Positions 8,887 to 17,243 of a stretch of 43,389 bases of DNA are shown here, piece after piece; positions within the stretch are counted from its first letter, which is position 1, and every line of letters starts with the position of its first letter. The notes under the pieces are model-generated. The model saw nothing but the letters and a program-made list of their open reading frames with translations. It searched no databases and was not told the origin of the DNA. A program made the position numbers and the translations under genes. The DNA lies in contig DAOUQC010000037.1 of NCBI GenBank assembly GCA_030625775.1, positions 1 to 43,389 on the forward strand, read 5' to 3'. Origin of the DNA: Verrucomicrobiota bacterium (GTDB lineage: Bacteria > Verrucomicrobiota > Verrucomicrobiia > Verrucomicrobiales > DEV007).

Positions 8887-9026
8887 AGAAAGTATCACAA
8901 AAATCAAGAGTGCTACAGTGTGATTCTGAATGCTCAGGCACGTGCGCAAATCGAATCAGTTTGTGCAAAAGAGATTAAGGCCTTTTCAATGCACTGGAGA
9001 GAAGCTGATAAAACATCGAATCCATA
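8887..9026 (+). pseudogene. Sulfotransferase C-terminal remnant
   Basis: Reading in frame from 8887 to the TAA at 9024-9026 gives a peptide nearly identical to the last 45 residues of the 5344-6039 sulfotransferase. Examples are SVILNAQARAQIESVCAKE against SVILNAQARARIESVCAKE, and HWREADKTSNP against HWREADKTPNP. An in-frame TGA at 8878-8880 blocks extension upstream, and the preceding bases are unrelated to the gene. The PAPS-binding N-terminus is absent, so this is a broken copy. Confidence 0.88.
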
Positions 9027-9112
9027 AGTGGGAGAATACAAGAATGTTGAAGAGCGTTATTTGCCCCCCTTCAATCCCGGTCTGGTAAGCAAAGGGCAGG
9101 GAGGGTGAAAAA
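8893..9112 (+). repeat. Long direct repeat, copy B; main content of the 8776-9217 gap
   Basis: Second copy of 5905-6122 in the same orientation. Similarity includes the non-coding flank after the stop codon, for example the shared GGGAGAATACAAGAATGTTG. The 442-base gene gap 8776-9217 consists of about 110 bases with no recognised feature, this repeat, and about 100 bases of leader for the efflux operon that contain a small hairpin (TGGCG, loop, CGCCA near 9126-9141). Confidence 0.9.
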
Positions 9113-9217
9113 AAATTCCTGGCAGTTGGCGCAAATCCGCCAAATTCGGCCTGAGTAAATGGGTTTACACGGGGGACACTTTCCCTTACAAATGGCGATC
9201 TGCTTCACCTTAGGACG

Positions 9218-10408
9218 ATGAAAACAAAAGGGCAATACAATCAATTTTCAGGCATTTGCTTGAGTTTTCTGTTGATGGGCGGCTTTGCTTCGATAAGCGC
9301 ACAGGAGACTGTTGCGGTAAAAGTCGTGAAGCCTGTCAAAGAGACGCTGACCTTATCCACTACCCAGCCGGCGACCCTGCATCCCTTTTATGAAGCCAAT
9401 CTCGCTTCGCGTGTCACCGGCTACGTGAAATCGGTTGAGGTCGATATCGGTGATGAGGTAAAAAAGGGCGACACTCTCGCGGTGGTAGATGCTCCGGAGA
9501 TGGTCAAGCAGTACGAACGTAAGCTGGCCGAAGTTGATTTTCTCAAGTTCAAACAAGAGCAGTTGAAGGCCGGAGTGGCCGTTGCTGTGGCTCAGGCAAA
9601 AGCTGATGAATTGGAATTCGTTCGTGTCAAAAAACTGGCAGAAAGCGGTGCGGTTACCCAGAAGGCCAAAGACGAATCCGGCCGACGGATGGAAAGTTCA
9701 AAAGCGGGTCTGGCTGTGGTCGAAGCCGAGGTAAAAAGTGCGGGTGCCTCCGTAGTCGTGGCACAGAAGGAAACCGAGGAGCTCAAGGCGATGATGGACT
9801 TTGCGACTTTGAAGGCACCGTTCGCGGGTGTGGTCACGATGCGTGCTGTTGATCCGGGTGACCTGGTCAAGGCGGCGGAGGCTTCCTCTTCCCGCAAGTC
9901 TCTTTTCCAGATTGCCAAGCTAGACCAGCTGCGGGTGCGGGTTGCGATTCCGGAACGCTCTGCGGTCTGGGTGGATCTGGGTGATGCTGCTGAGTTTTCC
10001 TGTCGGGCGGTGCAGGATGTGTTGAAGGGAAAAGTGGCACGCTTCTCGCGATCGATTGATCTTCAGACCGGTTCGATGAGAGTTGAAATCGATCTGGACA
10101 ATTCCAAAGGTAAGTTGCTGCCAGGAATGTTTGGCGAGGCGACGATTCATCTTGAGAAAATCGAGAATGCCCTTGTCCTGCCAGCCCAGTCGGTGCGCTT
10201 CGATGAAAGCGGAACGTCGGCTCACGTTTACGTGATCGCTGATGGAAAAGTCAAAGTGACAGCAGTAAAAACAGGTCTCGATGATGGTGTGCGTATTCAG
10301 ATCCTGGAAGGGCTGACTGGGAGCGAACAGGTTGCAGCCGGCCTGATTGGGCGGCTCTCCGATGGCACGGTGGTCAAAGTGATTACCACTGAGAGCGATG
10401 GCAAATAA
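9218..10408 (+). CDS. RND efflux system periplasmic adaptor subunit (membrane fusion protein)
   Basis: Periplasmic adaptor that links the inner-membrane pump to TolC. The signal peptide (ICLSFLLMGGFASISAQE) is followed by the first half of a lipoyl/barrel-sandwich domain (ASRVTGYVKSVEVDIGDEVKKGD, about 66-88). A long alpha-hairpin rich in Ala, Glu and Lys spans about 95-200, then the second lipoyl half (ATLKAPFAGVVTMRAVDPGDLV), a beta-barrel domain (LRVRVAIPERSAVWV) and a membrane-proximal domain (ENALVLPAQSVRF...VTAVKTGLDDGVRIQILEGL). The length of 396 is typical of AcrA/MexA-type adaptors. The permease gene starts 17 bases downstream, so the two form one operon. The substrate is unknown; no metal-binding motif characteristic of CusB was seen. 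Confidence 0.92.
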   Translation: MKTKGQYNQFSGICLSFLLMGGFASISAQETVAVKVVKPVKETLTLSTTQPATLHPFYEANLASRVTGYVKSVEVDIGDEVKKGDTLAVVDAPEMVKQYERKLAEVDFLKFKQEQLKAGVAVAVAQAKADELEFVRVKKLAESGAVTQKAKDESGRRMESSKAGLAVVEAEVKSAGASVVVAQKETEELKAMMDFATLKAPFAGVVTMRAVDPGDLVKAAEASSSRKSLFQIAKLDQLRVRVAIPERSAVWVDLGDAAEFSCRAVQDVLKGKVARFSRSIDLQTGSMRVEIDLDNSKGKLLPGMFGEATIHLEKIENALVLPAQSVRFDESGTSAHVYVIADGKVKVTAVKTGLDDGVRIQILEGLTGSEQVAAGLIGRLSDGTVVKVITTESDGK

Positions 10409-10425
10409 GTAAATTTAAATCTCTC

Positions 10426-13400
10426 ATGCCACTTGTTCGTTTCGCCATCCGTAATCCTTTTGCTGTCCTTGCCATGGTGCTGGGATTGTCATTCCTTGGC
10501 TTGGCGGTTTATCCGAAGATCTCGGCTGACATTCTACCTGACTTCAGGAAGCCGGTGATTGTGAGTTTCTTTTCCTATCCGGGTTTGCCGACGCTGGAGA
10601 TGGAAAAATCGGTGACTTCACGTGTTGAGCGGGCACTGACTTTGGCCAGTAATCGTGAGCGTATCGAATCACGCACCATGCCCGGTGCAGCGATGCTGAA
10701 AATCACTTTCGAAGCCGGCACTGATCCTTCGGCGGCGATGAATGATATTTTCAATTACGAGCTCAGCGACATGTTCCATCTGCCGCCGGGTATTGAGTTC
10801 CCTTTTACCCTGAGCAGCGAGCCTGCCAATATGCCGGTCATGCTCGGCGCAATTTCCGGCGAAGGGCTCAGCGAATCCCAGTTGTATACCATCGGGTATT
10901 ATGCGGTTCGAAATAAAATGGGGGGACTGCAAGGCGTGCAGATCCCGCATCCCTTTGGAGGTAAATTTCGCCAGGTCATGACTTATGTCGATCCCCTGAA
11001 GCTTGCGGCGTATAATTTGACCTTCACCGACGTGGTCGAAGCTTTGAAGCGTTCGAATATCGTTCTGGCCGGCGGCACGATGGAAATCGGCGACACCAAT
11101 TACCAGGTTCACCCGATCAATACACTCAAGGACGTTGAGGAAATCGATAATGTTGTGGTCACCGTCCGTGATGGTCAACCGGTTTTCATCAAGGACATCG
11201 GTTACACCAAGGACGATGCCGCCATCCAATACAACATCGTTCGCGTGAACGGCAAGCGTTCAGTTTACGTGCCGCTGCTTCGTGAGCCTGGAGAAAATAC
11301 CATTCAGGTGGTCGACCGAATCCGTAAGGGCATTGCCGAGGAAATTCCCAAAATGAAACAGCGCGGCGACATTCCGGAAGCCACCCAGGTGGATCTCGTC
11401 AGCGATCAGTCGACATACATTCGTCAAGCCATCGGCAATCTTCAAATGCAGGTTGGGCTTGGCGCACTGCTGGTTGTTGTTATTGTGATTTTGTTCCTGC
11501 GGCGCTTGCGTCCTGCTCTGGCTATTTTGTTGATGCTGCCGTTGGCATTGCTGACCGGTCTGTTGGGATTTTTCTTTACTGGGGAAACCATCAACGTCAT
11601 GACCCTTGGCGGGCTTGCGCTGGCGGTTGGAACGGTGGTTGATGCCGGGATTGTGGTGGTGGAAAATATTATTCGTCATCGAGCGATGGGTAAAGATGCC
11701 GTCACGGCCGCTGAAGAGGGGACCTCTGAGGTGGCCACTCCTGTGTTTGCCGGGACGATCACCACATTGGTGGTATTTATCCCGGTTATTTTTCTTAGTG
11801 GAATGGTTAAGTTTCTTTTCCTGCCGCTTGCGCTGGCTGCCTCCATTACCATTGCAGCTTCCTATTTCATCGCCATGACGGTCGGTCCGGCTTTCTGCGC
11901 GAGGTTTCTTGGCAAAGTTGAATCCGATCCAAAAAACACAGTTTCCGAAACAGAGGGCAACAAAAAAGCCAAGGGGGCTTACGAAAAGTTGTTGAGTGCT
12001 GCCATGCGCGGGGGAGTGGTCACCATTGCGGTTATTGCAGGCATCACCGCTGCCCTTTTCCTTCTTTTCCCTGCACTCGGCAGTGAGCTGTTTCCCGAAG
12101 TGGATGCCGGCACCTTTGAGGTTCGTATCAAGACTTTGCCGGGCACTCGGCTGGGGAAAACCGAGGAGTTGGTCGCTCGCCTCGAGAACTCGATCAATGA
12201 AACGATTGGCGAGGATAATGTTCAGTCAATCATTTCCAATATCGGTTTGCCGGTTGGTAAAGCGGCGGGTTTTTCTACCATCCTTAGTTCGAACTCAGGT
12301 ACAGACACTGCCTATGTTATTGTTAATCTCCACAGCAAAGGACGCAAGCGTACGACTGCATCTTATGTCAGTGAGCTGCGCGAAAAGTGGAAGACCCAAT
12401 TCGGTGATGAGAAATTTCTTTTTGTTACCGGTGGAATTATTAATGCGGCTCTTAATGAAGGCGCGCCTTCACCGATTGATGTTGAAATCAAAACAGGCAA
12501 GCTGTCAACGGGTCGTGAGGCGGCCGAAATCATCGAAGCTGCGATGCGCGATATCCCCGGCGCCGTCGATGTTCAGATCGCCCAGATGCTCGATTACCCA
12601 CAGCTTGATATCAAGGTCGATCGTACACGAGCTGCATTCTATGGTTTGTCGCAGGATGAAATCGCTAAGAATGTTCTAACTGCTTATGGCTCCAGCACCG
12701 GTTACACATCGATGATCTGGGTTGGGCCCGATGGTAAGGATTTTTTCATGGGGGTTCAACTCGGCGACAACCGCGCCGAATCGCTCGACGAGTTGCGCAA
12801 CTTGCCCCTGCGGGTTCAAACTGACGAGGGGCCGACGACTATCCCGCTGTCCAACGTTGCTGAAATCAGTCGGGTCAACATTCCGGGGGAAATTGCTCAC
12901 GCCGATATTTCACGGGTCAACAATGTCTACATCAACGTTGAAGGCCGCGACCTAGGTTCGGTGGTGGATGATGTTGAAGAACGACTCGCCGAGCTCGACT
13001 TGCCGAAAGGGGTCACCGTTTCGACGCAGGGTCCGGTCAAAACGATGCGTGAAGGGGCAGCTAATCTTGGTTTTGGCCTGGTCGTGGCCGTGGTTCTCGT
13101 TTTCCTGATTCTCATGGCCCAGTTCAAGTCCTTCGTCGATCCATTGATCATCATGCTTGCCGTGCCATTGGCGCTTGCAGGAGTCGTGTTGATCCTTTTC
13201 CTCACCGGAACGACATTGAACATCCAGTCGTTTATGGGCTCGCTATTGCTGATCGGTGTGGTGGTCAATAACAGCATTTTGCTGGTTGAATTTGCCAACG
13301 CCAAACTCCGTGCCGGGCAAACGCCGTTCGATGCCGCTTTTGCCGCCGCACGAATTCGCGTGCGTCCGATTCTCATGACCTCGGCCACCCTGATGGCTTC

Positions 13401-13563
13401 CATGGCACCCTTTGCCTTTGCTCTTTTGCCTGGTAACGAAGCGATGATCCCACTGGCGCGCGCCGTCATCGGTGGCATGTTGGTATCGACCATCCTGACC
13501 CTTTTCCTTGTGCCATGTGTATTCGCACTGATCAAACGTAAACCCGCGGAGGCGACAGCTTGA
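10426..13563 (+). CDS. RND efflux permease (AcrB/MdtB-like)
   Basis: Proton-driven inner-membrane exporter of 1,045 residues with the RND layout: TM1 near the N-terminus (NPFAVLAMVLGLSFLGLAVYP), a large periplasmic domain, a TM2-TM6 block (about 345-490), a second periplasmic domain and TM8-TM12 at the C-terminus. TM4 carries the proton-relay acidic residue in GTVVDAGIVVVENI. Drug exporters of the HAE1 type usually have two adjacent aspartates here, whereas this protein has one, as in many environmental RND pumps. The terminal TM11-12 segment (FMGSLLLIGVVVNNSILLVEF) is canonical. It sits between its adaptor and TolC genes. The exported compound cannot be deduced. Confidence 0.93.
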   Translation: MPLVRFAIRNPFAVLAMVLGLSFLGLAVYPKISADILPDFRKPVIVSFFSYPGLPTLEMEKSVTSRVERALTLASNRERIESRTMPGAAMLKITFEAGTDPSAAMNDIFNYELSDMFHLPPGIEFPFTLSSEPANMPVMLGAISGEGLSESQLYTIGYYAVRNKMGGLQGVQIPHPFGGKFRQVMTYVDPLKLAAYNLTFTDVVEALKRSNIVLAGGTMEIGDTNYQVHPINTLKDVEEIDNVVVTVRDGQPVFIKDIGYTKDDAAIQYNIVRVNGKRSVYVPLLREPGENTIQVVDRIRKGIAEEIPKMKQRGDIPEATQVDLVSDQSTYIRQAIGNLQMQVGLGALLVVVIVILFLRRLRPALAILLMLPLALLTGLLGFFFTGETINVMTLGGLALAVGTVVDAGIVVVENIIRHRAMGKDAVTAAEEGTSEVATPVFAGTITTLVVFIPVIFLSGMVKFLFLPLALAASITIAASYFIAMTVGPAFCARFLGKVESDPKNTVSETEGNKKAKGAYEKLLSAAMRGGVVTIAVIAGITAALFLLFPALGSELFPEVDAGTFEVRIKTLPGTRLGKTEELVARLENSINETIGEDNVQSIISNIGLPVGKAAGFSTILSSNSGTDTAYVIVNLHSKGRKRTTASYVSELREKWKTQFGDEKFLFVTGGIINAALNEGAPSPIDVEIKTGKLSTGREAAEIIEAAMRDIPGAVDVQIAQMLDYPQLDIKVDRTRAAFYGLSQDEIAKNVLTAYGSSTGYTSMIWVGPDGKDFFMGVQLGDNRAESLDELRNLPLRVQTDEGPTTIPLSNVAEISRVNIPGEIAHADISRVNNVYINVEGRDLGSVVDDVEERLAELDLPKGVTVSTQGPVKTMREGAANLGFGLVVAVVLVFLILMAQFKSFVDPLIIMLAVPLALAGVVLILFLTGTTLNIQSFMGSLLLIGVVVNNSILLVEFANAKLRAGQTPFDAAFAAARIRVRPILMTSATLMASMAPFAFALLPGNEAMIPLARAVIGGMLVSTILTLFLVPCVFALIKRKPAEATA

Positions 13564-13575
13564 TTGAGACTGATT

Positions 13576-13703
13576 TTTCACCATGAAGAGCATGAAGAAT
13601 AAAAAGGAAATAAGTTTTTCTTCTCTTCACCTTCATGTGTTGCCTCAAGTAGTCAAATTCGGCTGTCTCGGCTTCGCCTCGGCTCATTCTCTTCATGGTG
13701 AAA
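13576..13703. repeat. 128-bp element bounded by 15-bp perfect inverted repeats
   Basis: TTTCACCATGAAGAG (13576-13590) is exactly complemented by CTCTTCATGGTGAAA (13689-13703). Outside the arms GATT/AATC-type pairing continues with a short bulge. The interior holds further complementary GAAGAA and TTCTTC runs and a GGCTTCGCC hairpin. There is no open frame or transposase. It separates the permease and TolC genes and looks like a miniature or REP-type intergenic element, but could also be a long-range RNA stem. Confidence 0.65.
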
Positions 13704-13753
13704 TCTCTGTATTTGTTTCTCTATGATGTAAAATACTCAATCCGACCCTGACA

Positions 13754-15106
13754 ATGAAAACGTCCTTCCTTATTCTCCTGACTGCCGCGATTGGTCTTGG
13801 TTCTGCTTTTGCCGGCGGTGATGACCCCTATCGAATTGATCTCAGCACAGCCTTGCGCCTCGCCGATGCTGACAATACCCGGATCGCGCTGGCAAGAGAG
13901 CGAATCAAACAGGCCGAAGCCGAACTGACTTTGGCGAAGGTTTTGATTCTGCCGGATTTTTCTGCGGGTGCGAGTTACAACCATCACGACGGGCCCTTGC
14001 AGGAAACCAGTGGTAACATTCTCGATGTCAAACGCAGTGCAGGATACGCCGGCCTGGGTTCTGGAGCGGTAGGAGCCGGGGACGTTCAGGTTTCCGGTAT
14101 CGGGCTGAATGTGGATCTCGGTGAAGCTTTCTACGCACCGCTTGTCGCTCGTCAGAATTTGCTGGCAGTGACGGCTGAAAGTGAAACTGTCAAAAACCGG
14201 ATACTGCTCACGGTTGCCGGAGCCTATTTCGAATTGGTCAGGGCCCAGGGGAATCTGGAAATATCGATCGAGGCGCACAACAACGCCAGTGATCTTGCCA
14301 AGACCACCAAAAGTTTTGCGGATACCGGGCAGGGGTTGACTTCCGATAGTGAACGCACAAGTGTGGAAGCCCTCATCCGTCAGCAGGGGATCTCCGTCGC
14401 ACGTGAATTGCTGGCCGTTCGATCGGTCGAATTGGCTCGCCTGCTTCGCTTGAAAGCGGGCACCCGATTGAGAGCGACTTCGAGTCCGGAAGCACGTGTG
14501 CAATGGGTCGATGACTCGCGCGATGCTGATACTCTCATCGCAGAAGCTTTGAATCATCGCCCTGAAATGAGAGCGGGTGATGCTCAGCTCAAGGGTGCCG
14601 AGCAGAGTTTGAACCGGACCCAACTTGCTCCCTTGTTCCCCAAGATCAGTGTGGGAGCCAGCTACGGCGAATTTGCCGGCGGACGTGGCTCGACATTAAG
14701 TAGTGGAGCTGATCGGACAGATCTCAGCGTTGGGATTTACTGGACTCTGGATGGATTGGGTTTCGGGCAGCGTGCCCGGGTCAAAGGGAAAAAATCACTT
14801 CGTCAACAGGCGAAGCTGATGCGCCTGGATATGGAAGACGGGGTAGCTGCTGATGTTTCCATTGCACTCGCAGCGGTGCAAAACCGCAAGTCGCAGATTG
14901 CTATCGTTGCTGAAGCTGTTACCAAGGCCCGGCGTTCTTATGAGTTGAACCGGACACGGGTATTTGAGAATCAGGGTTTGCCGATCGAGACGCTTCAGGC
15001 AATCCAGTCGCTAGCTAAGGCGCGCAGTCTGCATCGCGACGCAGTGATCGATTATAACCTTGCGCAATTTCAGCTTTATACAGCGCTTGGTCAGCCGGGG
15101 GAGTAA
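13754..15106 (+). CDS. TolC family outer-membrane efflux protein
   Basis: Outer-membrane channel of the tripartite RND pump. The 450-residue protein has a signal peptide (FLILLTAAIGLGSAFAG) and two OEP repeats. The first starts with the typical ALRLADADNTRIALARERIKQ and AELTLAKVLILPDFSAGAS; the second has EALNHRPEMRAGDAQLKGAEQSLNRTQLAPLFPKISVGASYGEF. The long alpha-helical stretches around 145-215 and 360-430 are those of the periplasmic tunnel. The gene follows the permease on the same strand after 190 bases that hold the inverted-repeat element 13576-13703, so it may be cotranscribed or have its own promoter there. Confidence 0.9.
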   Translation: MKTSFLILLTAAIGLGSAFAGGDDPYRIDLSTALRLADADNTRIALARERIKQAEAELTLAKVLILPDFSAGASYNHHDGPLQETSGNILDVKRSAGYAGLGSGAVGAGDVQVSGIGLNVDLGEAFYAPLVARQNLLAVTAESETVKNRILLTVAGAYFELVRAQGNLEISIEAHNNASDLAKTTKSFADTGQGLTSDSERTSVEALIRQQGISVARELLAVRSVELARLLRLKAGTRLRATSSPEARVQWVDDSRDADTLIAEALNHRPEMRAGDAQLKGAEQSLNRTQLAPLFPKISVGASYGEFAGGRGSTLSSGADRTDLSVGIYWTLDGLGFGQRARVKGKKSLRQQAKLMRLDMEDGVAADVSIALAAVQNRKSQIAIVAEAVTKARRSYELNRTRVFENQGLPIETLQAIQSLAKARSLHRDAVIDYNLAQFQLYTALGQPGE

Positions 15107-15205
15107 GTCGTCAGCTTGTTTGCTGTGAATCTAGATGGATGCGATGAATATTCCTGTTGGAATAGGGTATCGTATAGAAGTTGGTAGATTTAAAAAAAGA
15201 ACAAA

Positions 15206-15667
15206 ATGAATGTAATAGCTCATACCAGTATATTCCTGCTTATTATATTCGCTACCTTTCCTGTTTGTGCAGAGGAGCCGGTTTCATCGCTTGAAAAGGA
15301 AATGTGGGATGAACTGTTTGATCCGCCTTTCAAAGAGCCGGCCGAAGTGAAAAAAGGAAATAAACTCAGAAAGTTACTGTTCGAAGAGCTGAGGCCCAGC
15401 ATATCCAAAGAAGCGAAAAAAATAGTCAAGTTCTCAGGCAATATCCGGGTTTATAAAAATTGGGCCTTCTTTGTTGGCGCCTCCTATGATGAAAAAGGAG
15501 AGCTTGTTATTTACCCTCCGATGGACAACAGCGATACCTGTGCCTTGTGGTTGCGAACCCGCCGTGGCTGGACGTTGGTTGACTACAGTGTTGGGCATAG
15601 CGATGTATTCTGGCAGGTATGGCACTACAAGTATGGTGCGCCTAATAAGGTATTGGGTTTTGAGTAG
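15206..15667 (+). CDS. Exported protein of unknown function
   Basis: A 153-residue protein not recognised as a known family. An N-terminal hydrophobic segment ending in an AxA-like site (IFLLIIFATFPVCAEE) suggests Sec export. The central part is charged (EKEMWDELFDPPFKEPAEVKKG) and the C-terminal half looks like a compact beta-rich domain: NIRVYKNWAFFVGASYDEKGEL, LWLRTRRGWTLVDYSVGHSDVFWQVW. The 'GWTLVDYSVGHSD' end resembles small secreted proteins in which a computed value is reported for a substrate-binding fold, but no function can be assigned. It follows tolC after about 100 bases and is convergent with the diacylglycerol kinase gene. Confidence 0.6.
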   Translation: MNVIAHTSIFLLIIFATFPVCAEEPVSSLEKEMWDELFDPPFKEPAEVKKGNKLRKLLFEELRPSISKEAKKIVKFSGNIRVYKNWAFFVGASYDEKGELVIYPPMDNSDTCALWLRTRRGWTLVDYSVGHSDVFWQVWHYKYGAPNKVLGFE

Positions 15668-15690
15668 AGCCTGGCTATTCAGGGGCAGGA

Positions 15691-16068
15691 TCACCTAAAC
15701 AAGGCCTGCGCATGCGGGGCGAAAATCAGGGTAGCGATCACGGCGGCCCCAAGGGCAGATATCAGCACACCTGCAGCAGCTACGTCTTTTGATTTTTTGA
15801 CCAGGGGATGAAATGCTGGATTGGTGACGTCGGCCAGAAATTCAAAAGCCGTGTTAAGCGCTTCAGTAGTCCACACAGCCATGATGGCCAGCACGATGAA
15901 GCTCCACTCAATGGGGGACAGAGAAAAATAAAAGCCTGCAACAAGAACCCCAAGGGTGGCGAGCAGATGAAGCCAGGCATTGTGTTGTGAAGACAGCATG
16001 GTCCAGATGCCAGTGAGTGCATATTTGAAACTACGGAGTCGGGCAGAGAGTTGGAAGGGCTTGTTCAT
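15691..16068 (-). CDS. dgkA: Diacylglycerol kinase family protein (prokaryotic DgkA type)
   Basis: Small integral membrane kinase that phosphorylates diacylglycerol or undecaprenol, recycling lipid intermediates of envelope synthesis. The 125-residue protein has three predicted membrane helices and the family signature EALNTAFEFLAD (about 70-81) with the conserved Glu and Asn. It is preceded by the amphipathic start RLRSFKYALTGI and followed by VKKSKDVAAAGVLISALGAAV with the conserved Lys-Asp-Ala-type element. The start at 16068 gives the normal family length; an in-frame ATG at 16257 would add 63 residues without family resemblance and is rejected. It is transcribed opposite to its neighbours, convergent with 15206-15667. 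Confidence 0.93.
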   Translation of the reverse strand: MNKPFQLSARLRSFKYALTGIWTMLSSQHNAWLHLLATLGVLVAGFYFSLSPIEWSFIVLAIMAVWTTEALNTAFEFLADVTNPAFHPLVKKSKDVAAAGVLISALGAAVIATLIFAPHAQALFR

Positions 16069-16310
16069 CTTGGTATGGTGGTAATGAGAGATAAGGTTGT
16101 AACAAGGGAGGGAACAGCAGATTGAGCAGTAACCGTATGGAGAATCAAGTGCGAAAAGGCCCGTTAGAAAGGCAAGGGTCGCAAGTCTCACCGGGGTCGG
16201 CCTTAGACTGTGGCTTGCCGCGGTGAGCTCATGCTGCCAATAATCTTTTGGATGCAAAATGATTGTCCGTTTGAAATAGTGGTGGGCCTTCGTAAGTTGA
16301 TGGTCTAGTT

Positions 16311-17234
16311 ATGACCCTCGAAGAAAAATTGCTGGAAATTTTGCGACGCAGCGCTTCCCCGGAAGCCATGGAGTGGCTTGTGAAGGAATGCGCGGCTCAA
16401 CGTGCGGACTTTGTGCAGCGTTCGTTTTATTATGCTTTTAGTGGAGTATCGCGTCGTTTTGATAAAAAAGGAGCTTTGCAGCTTCGCGATGGGGATGCAG
16501 ATGACCTGAGTGCTGAGGTTACAGGGTTCACGGTCGAGGCTTGGGACCAATTTCGATTGGGACGGGTGGTTTTATTGTTGGTGTTGGCAGAGCAGGATGA
16601 GGAAATTTTCATAGAGACGCTGGAGAAATTGCTGGGTACAGCCGATTTGCGTGAACAGGCGGCGATCTATTCGGCTTTGCCATTATTGCCACGCGGGGAA
16701 AAGCTGGTGGAGCTGGCTCAAGATGGCCTGCGCAGCAATATTGTCGATGTGTTTGATTCCGTTGCGCTGGGCAACGCTTTTCCAGCAGAGCATTTTTCAG
16801 ATGAGGCCTGGAATCAGATGGTGCTGAAAGCTTTGTTCATTAGCCGACCACTGTATAAAATCATAGGCATTGATGCGCGTGCGAATCTCAAGCTCGTTGA
16901 GTCGATGTCTGATCTTGCCCACGAGCGATGGGCGGCAGGGCGTTGGGTATCGCCCGAGTTGTGGCGTTCGTGTCAGAATTTCATTACAGATCAGATTGGA
17001 GAAGATTTACAGCGCCTGATAGATTCAGAACAGCCGGGCCAGCGGGAGGCGGTGGCGTTGTTGATAGCTGAAAACGAGCAGGAGGGTCGATTGGCGGGAT
17101 TGCAGGGGAAAGTTCCTGCTCTGATTGAAGAAGTGAAGGCGGGAAATTTGACCTGGGATCAGGTGGGCCGTGATTTTGGTAAAGATTGTTTTTCGGTATT
17201 TGACGACAAACAGAGTGACAAAAACAAAACATAA
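16311..17234 (+). CDS. eboA: EboA domain-containing protein
   Basis: A 307-residue, mostly alpha-helical protein. The segment with FYYAFSGVSRRFDKKGALQL, then the 'W..dqfRlgRvvLLLvLa' element (about 80-101), and the later LREQAAIYSALPLLPRGEKL and NIVDVFDSVALGNAFPAEHF stretches match my memory of EboA. EboA belongs to the ebo cluster, usually eboA-F, linked in published work to export of secondary metabolites such as the scytonemin precursor. EboA's biochemical role is unknown. No signal peptide is visible. The EboB-type TatD hydrolase follows after nine bases, which strongly supports the call. The other ebo genes are not in the window. Confidence 0.82.
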   Translation: MTLEEKLLEILRRSASPEAMEWLVKECAAQRADFVQRSFYYAFSGVSRRFDKKGALQLRDGDADDLSAEVTGFTVEAWDQFRLGRVVLLLVLAEQDEEIFIETLEKLLGTADLREQAAIYSALPLLPRGEKLVELAQDGLRSNIVDVFDSVALGNAFPAEHFSDEAWNQMVLKALFISRPLYKIIGIDARANLKLVESMSDLAHERWAAGRWVSPELWRSCQNFITDQIGEDLQRLIDSEQPGQREAVALLIAENEQEGRLAGLQGKVPALIEEVKAGNLTWDQVGRDFGKDCFSVFDDKQSDKNKT

Positions 17235-17243
17235 TTTTAAACG

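Noticed and set aside
5905-9112. Composite transposon carrying the haloperoxidase
   Set aside because: No transposase frame and no terminal inverted repeats at the repeat edges; the repeats are host gene sequence.
13721-14623. 300-codon open frame on the minus strand
   Set aside because: Lies antisense to the tolC gene, whose protein has full family signatures; the antisense product has no recognisable domain.
15691-16257. Long form of the diacylglycerol kinase starting at 16257
   Set aside because: The extra 63 residues do not resemble the family, and the internal ATG at 16068 gives the normal length.
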